Shown here: piece by piece, positions 60,708-64,000 of the stretch | How positions within the stretch are numbered: position 1 is the first letter of the stretch | Layout of the letters: each line of letters starts with the position of its first letter | Source of the DNA: Paragonimus westermani | Lineage: Eukaryota > Platyhelminthes > Trematoda > Plagiorchiida > Troglotrematidae | Length of the DNA stretch: 64,000 nt | Direction of reading: 5' to 3' | NCBI GenBank assembly: GCA_008508345.1 | Contig: QNGE01000831.1 | Span: 97,905 to 161,904 of the forward strand | Program-made: the position numbers and the translations under genes | The notes under the pieces: model-generated | Database searches by the model: none | Told to the model about the DNA's origin: nothing | Seen by the model: only the letters and a program-made list of their open reading frames with translations

Positions 60708-60818
60708 ATGTTACTGATAAACAGATTGGGAATAACACAACGTTACGAGCAAGTTGTAATACTCTAAGTTTCAAACACCTCGGGTGGCCTTCCTCAGGAG
60801 TGTTGTAGTCGAAATCAC
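60708..60818 (-). repeat. Solo Penelope terminal repeat
   Basis: Closely matches the terminal repeats at 43735-43845 and (inverted) 44920-45030: ACTGATAAACAGATTGGGAA, AGCAAGTTGTAATACTCTAA, CCTCAGGAGTGTTGTAGTCG. No RT or GIY-YIG coding sequence is attached on either side. Confidence 0.75.
60768..60797 (-). ncRNA. Hammerhead ribozyme-like core with canonical CTGANGA box
   Basis: On the - strand: CTGAGGA (canonical), stem II AGGC(c)ACC/GGTGTTT, then GAAAC and TTA as a possible cleavage triplet. Stem I is AACACTC with GAGTATT (6 of 7 pairs). Stem III is only 1-2 bp, as reported for Penelope hammerheads. Confidence 0.6.
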
Positions 60819-61039
60819 ATTGAACGAAGCGTGTTTATCGCCTCTTGATAAGCCAAATGCACACACAGGATGACTTCATCCAGGAGTTCCCATGTGAATT
60901 CAGATCAAACAAACAGCTTTCACACATAATCAGTACCCATATCGTTGCCCCGCTCCAGAGATGTTGTGACACTTCTGCCCTATGCGGTCATTTATCGTGG
61001 TAAACATAAAGGAATTGAAACAAAAACTCTGTACGATCC

Positions 61040-62040
61040 ACCCCTAGGCTGTCAGGCCTCGGGCAGGATTGAAGCTTACGGTAGCGTATAGCCGACATTC
61101 AGTATCTCCAGCGGGGTGCGGCAAAGTTATCCAGCCTCCTATTTCCCATTCAACTTTGCAACAGACGAGATTCCGGAGTGTGCCATGACAGAATGCGGAT
61201 ATGATGGTGTGGAACTGCTCCCAGGCATTCGGCTACGAGAAATGAGGTGTGCAGACGACATCGCCAGAATCTCCAAGGGCTTACAGGTAGCCCAGAACAT
61301 ACCAGATAGATTATAGGCTTCAGTTGGTCAGTTTGGTATGGCCCCTGAACTTCACAAGTGCAAGGTGTCGTTGCAAGATTGGCAAGACGCTACGCCTACC
61401 TTTATCCTTGGTAGTGAGCAGCTGGAAGCAGTCAAGAAGTTTATTAGCCTTGAGAGCTGAATCAGTGCTGATGGTATATCTGACGAGATTACAAATCGTA
61501 TAGCACAGGCTCGGACGGCGTTTGCCAACTTACACCATCTGTGGCGTCGATATGGTTTCAGTCCTTCTGTGAAAGGCAGAGCATACAATGCCAATGTAAG
61601 GGCAGTCCTATTGTACGGCTCCGAAACCTGGTCCATTCGCGCGGAGAATGTTCACAGAGTATCCGTTTCCGGCCATCGGTGTCTCCGATGTATTGGCAGT
61701 GTGTGGTAAGAACACCGTGTCAGCAATGACGGAGTTCGCCGACGTGTCTTCGGGACGGACAGGCTCAGTCAACCCCTGAGTACGTGAACTTCGTCTCAGA
61801 GGTTTCGTTGGCTTGGCCAAATCTTGCGAATATCTACTCACCATCTGCCACACCGCACTATGTTTGCGAGTGGTCAGTTGGGCTGGAGGAGACAGCATGG
61901 TGGTCATATTCGGTGTATGAAGGCACCCACTCCGGAGCTTGCTTCAGTAGGGTGCTCCTGGCTTCCTGGTTGAGGTCCAGGAGGCAATGAGCATCTCTGG
62001 GTGAGGATGTCATTTGACACAGCGAAGAAGAAAAGTCACC
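61040..62040 (+). mobile_element. Non-LTR retrotransposon LINE-G, RT palm to C-terminus, decayed
   Basis: Reads SISSGVRQSYPASYFPFNFA (normally RQGCP-SPFLFNF), then VELLPGIRLREMRCADDI (YADD degraded to CADD). It continues GMAPELHKCKVSLQDWQDAT, TAFANLHHLWRRYGFSPSVK and VLLYGSETWSIRAENVHRVS. Stops and frameshifts are present after that. Confidence 0.85.
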
Positions 62041-62178
62041 GGCACTTGTATACGTGTGTACATCGCTGCTACTTTTTCTTGCTTATCCCCCTACCTTTTT
62101 TGTTCCCCACCTTAGATATTAACTTTCTCATCTCATATTGTGGCACACTTGCCAACGTTTATGGTGGTTTGCGTCATA

Positions 62179-62393
62179 TATATATATATATAAGTACGAG
62201 CGAACGAAACTGTTACAGACACTGGAAACAACATGGATCTTGACGCGCTGTGACGGCTTGCGCACCTCGATGAAATACTAGACCAAACTGGACGGTGGGG
62301 CCACCATACCGACAAAGTCACATCAGGCGAGTCAACGGACAGAGGTGTGACAAACTAGTCTCCTGGTCCTCCAGGTTGGAGAATGTTGGCATC

Positions 62394-62436
<43 letters not shown>

Positions 62437-62638
62437 TACGAGCGAACGAAACTGTTACAGACACTGGAAACAACATGGATCTTGACGCGCTGTGACGGCT
62501 TGCGCACCTCGATGAAATACTAGACCAAACTGGACGGTGGGGCCACCATACCGACAAAGTCACATCAGGCGAGTCAACGGACAGAGGTGTGACAAACTAG
62601 TCTCCTGGTCCTCCAGGTTGGAGAATGTTGGCATCTCT
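62179..62638. repeat. Tandem pair of a 205-bp unit separated by (TA)n
   Basis: Units 62192-62396 and 62434-62638 appear identical (offset 242). Each is preceded by a (TA)n run (62177-62191 and 62397-62433). The unit starts AAGTACGAGCGAACGAAACT and ends AGAATGTTGGCATCTCT. It lies just after LINE-G and may be its 3' UTR duplicated through the dinucleotide repeat. Confidence 0.85.
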
Positions 62639-62799
62639 TTCCGGAAAAATACCAATTCCGGTACACTACCACTCACGCGCTGACTTGCGGTATAGGCATT
62701 TGAGCCAAATAACTTGCTTGGAAACCCTATTCATTCTCCTGTCTAGGTCAGGGGCTCCTGACAGTATATCAGCCCATATACAACCATAAATCTTCATAT

Positions 62800-63620
62800 C
62801 AGTAATTCCATACTACACAGGCTGTCTCGCAGTATAAACCCGGTCGTCCTGTCGGCTGTATACAGTAGATCGGAGGGGCGAAAATATCCTGCTGTTGACC
62901 CCTCCATTGTCCTGTCAAATTTAGCCCTAAGGCCTCTCCCGATCCCCATGTCTGGTGATTACTCTGCAGTACACAACAGATATGGCTAATCATAATAACA
63001 CTGTACTGATAAGTCTCATCTCTTGCCATTCAGCTTCAAGCCCCCCTCGTCCACTTCTCAGACTCAGGATGCGAATTAATACAGGTGCCTTCAAGGTTCA
63101 CACTCCAGAACAAATAGGTCAACAAGCCGCTCTCACACGAAAGTTAGACCCGTTGAATGTCGACGTGTTACAGACTAGAATACGGGACAGTAGTCATGTG
63201 TGGAACTAACAACACCCACACTGTATACCCGATACTGAGTATACACTTCGGGTGAATCCATAGCTGCCGCTACCGGTCAGGCTAGAGTAGGTATAGTCTT
63301 CAGTACGACGGTCGCAGCCGCATTGGCAGATTGGATTCCTGTAAACGGTAGACACTGTGACGTCCGCTTGGCAGATTCTACTGAGGCCAGCTCTAGACGC
63401 AAAATTTCCAGGCGCCTTCACACTGTCTGGTTACGCTCCTACTGACTGTAGTGACGCTGGTGTCAAGGACACTTTTTATTCAAATCTGGTCGATGCATAG
63501 CTCTGATACAATTATTTTGGCCGGAGACAAGAAGGCCGACCCTAGTTTATGTGGAAGGTTTGAGATAGCATCACATTGCTTGGAGAATGGCGGGTGACTG
63601 TTACAACTGTGCGTTGGACA
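62800..63620 (+). mobile_element. LINE 5' end with endonuclease (same family as LINE-C)
   Basis: The 5' region 62870-62970 matches, inverted, 13240-13385. The endonuclease then reads MRINTGAFKVHTPEQIGQQA, ALTRKLDPLNVDVLQTRIRD and later LSGYAPTDCSDAGVKDTFY. It is broken by stops and lacks RT. Confidence 0.8.
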
Positions 63621-63789
63621 TGAACTATTTTTAGCCTGCACTAGTTTTGGGCATCGTGCGCGTCATTGCTACACTTCGCACCCTCCTTCTCCGAATCAGG
63701 CCTGGTCTCAAAGAGACCGCATGGCTGTTAGTTAAAGGTGGCGGGATTCCGTTCAGGATTGTCGCTCTTACTGGAGCACGAACTTGGAT

Positions 63790-63843
63790 TCATCATCATC
63801 ATCATAGACAGAAATACATCAGTGGTTCACATCAATGCTTAAC

Positions 63844-63882
<39 letters not shown>

Positions 63883-64000
63883 AGAGAAGGAAAAAAAGAA
63901 GGGGACGGGAAGGGACCTAACTACTGAAAATGACTACGTCCATATTCAAACATTCAGCATCAAGGTGCCTACACCTTGCAAACAAACAACCGAGCTGCAA
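63790..64000 (-). mobile_element. LINE 3' end running off the right edge
   Basis: (TGA)n tail at 63793-63810 and a 3' UTR matching 10575-10795 and 52596-52700 (ACATTCAGCATCAAGGTGCC, CTACACCTTGCAAAC). A (TA)n run at 63848-63880 lies inside the UTR. Confidence 0.8.

Overview
This window is eukaryotic and most resembles a flatworm genome, probably a digenean trematode (inference). Coding sequence sits in short exons separated by introns of hundreds to thousands of bases. The introns are packed with decayed non-LTR retrotransposons and Penelope-like elements whose coding remnants look fluke-like. There is no operon structure, no Shine-Dalgarno pattern, no CRISPR array and no prokaryotic gene. One ambiguous base (7209) shows this is a draft assembly.

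Two host genes are supported. (1) On the + strand, 1340-47368 holds the 3' part of VPS15/PIK3R4, the regulatory pseudokinase subunit of the class III PI3-kinase (VPS34) complex. I reconstruct 14 exons. Every internal junction from exon 1 to exon 14 is phase-consistent and has GT/AG ends, and the joined frame gives about 1,280 residues: the end of the kinase region, the HEAT repeats, a linker and the C-terminal WD40 propeller. The N-terminal kinase exons lie left of the window. Two exons are very small (16 and 27 nt). (2) On the - strand, 47595-59374 holds a two-exon RBM15/spenito (Spen family) gene with three RRMs and a C-terminal SPOC domain, split by a 9.5-kb intron that interrupts RRM1. The two genes converge tail to tail, with 226 bp between their stop codons.

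The rest is transposon-derived. Main non-LTR (LINE) copies lie at 5430-7905 (with an inverted 5' endonuclease part), 10575-13385, 20224-20480, 27050-29745, 33195-34060, 52590-54255, 57840-58870, 61040-62040 and 62800-63620, and one runs off the right edge. Penelope-like elements lie at 38950-39436, 39930-40913 and 43735-45030, with a solo terminal repeat at 60708-60818. Their terminal repeats carry a hammerhead-ribozyme core. A 355-bp foldback element, a (TA)n-linked tandem duplication, tRNA-like SINE fragments and a dispersed repeat family fill other intronic space.

The most unusual signals are: two pairs of LINE copies that are nearly identical over a sharply bounded block while the flanking homologous LINE sequence is strongly diverged (gene conversion or assembly patching); the hammerhead cores in the Penelope terminal repeats; the 16-nt microexon; and the tight convergent arrangement of VPS15 and RBM15.
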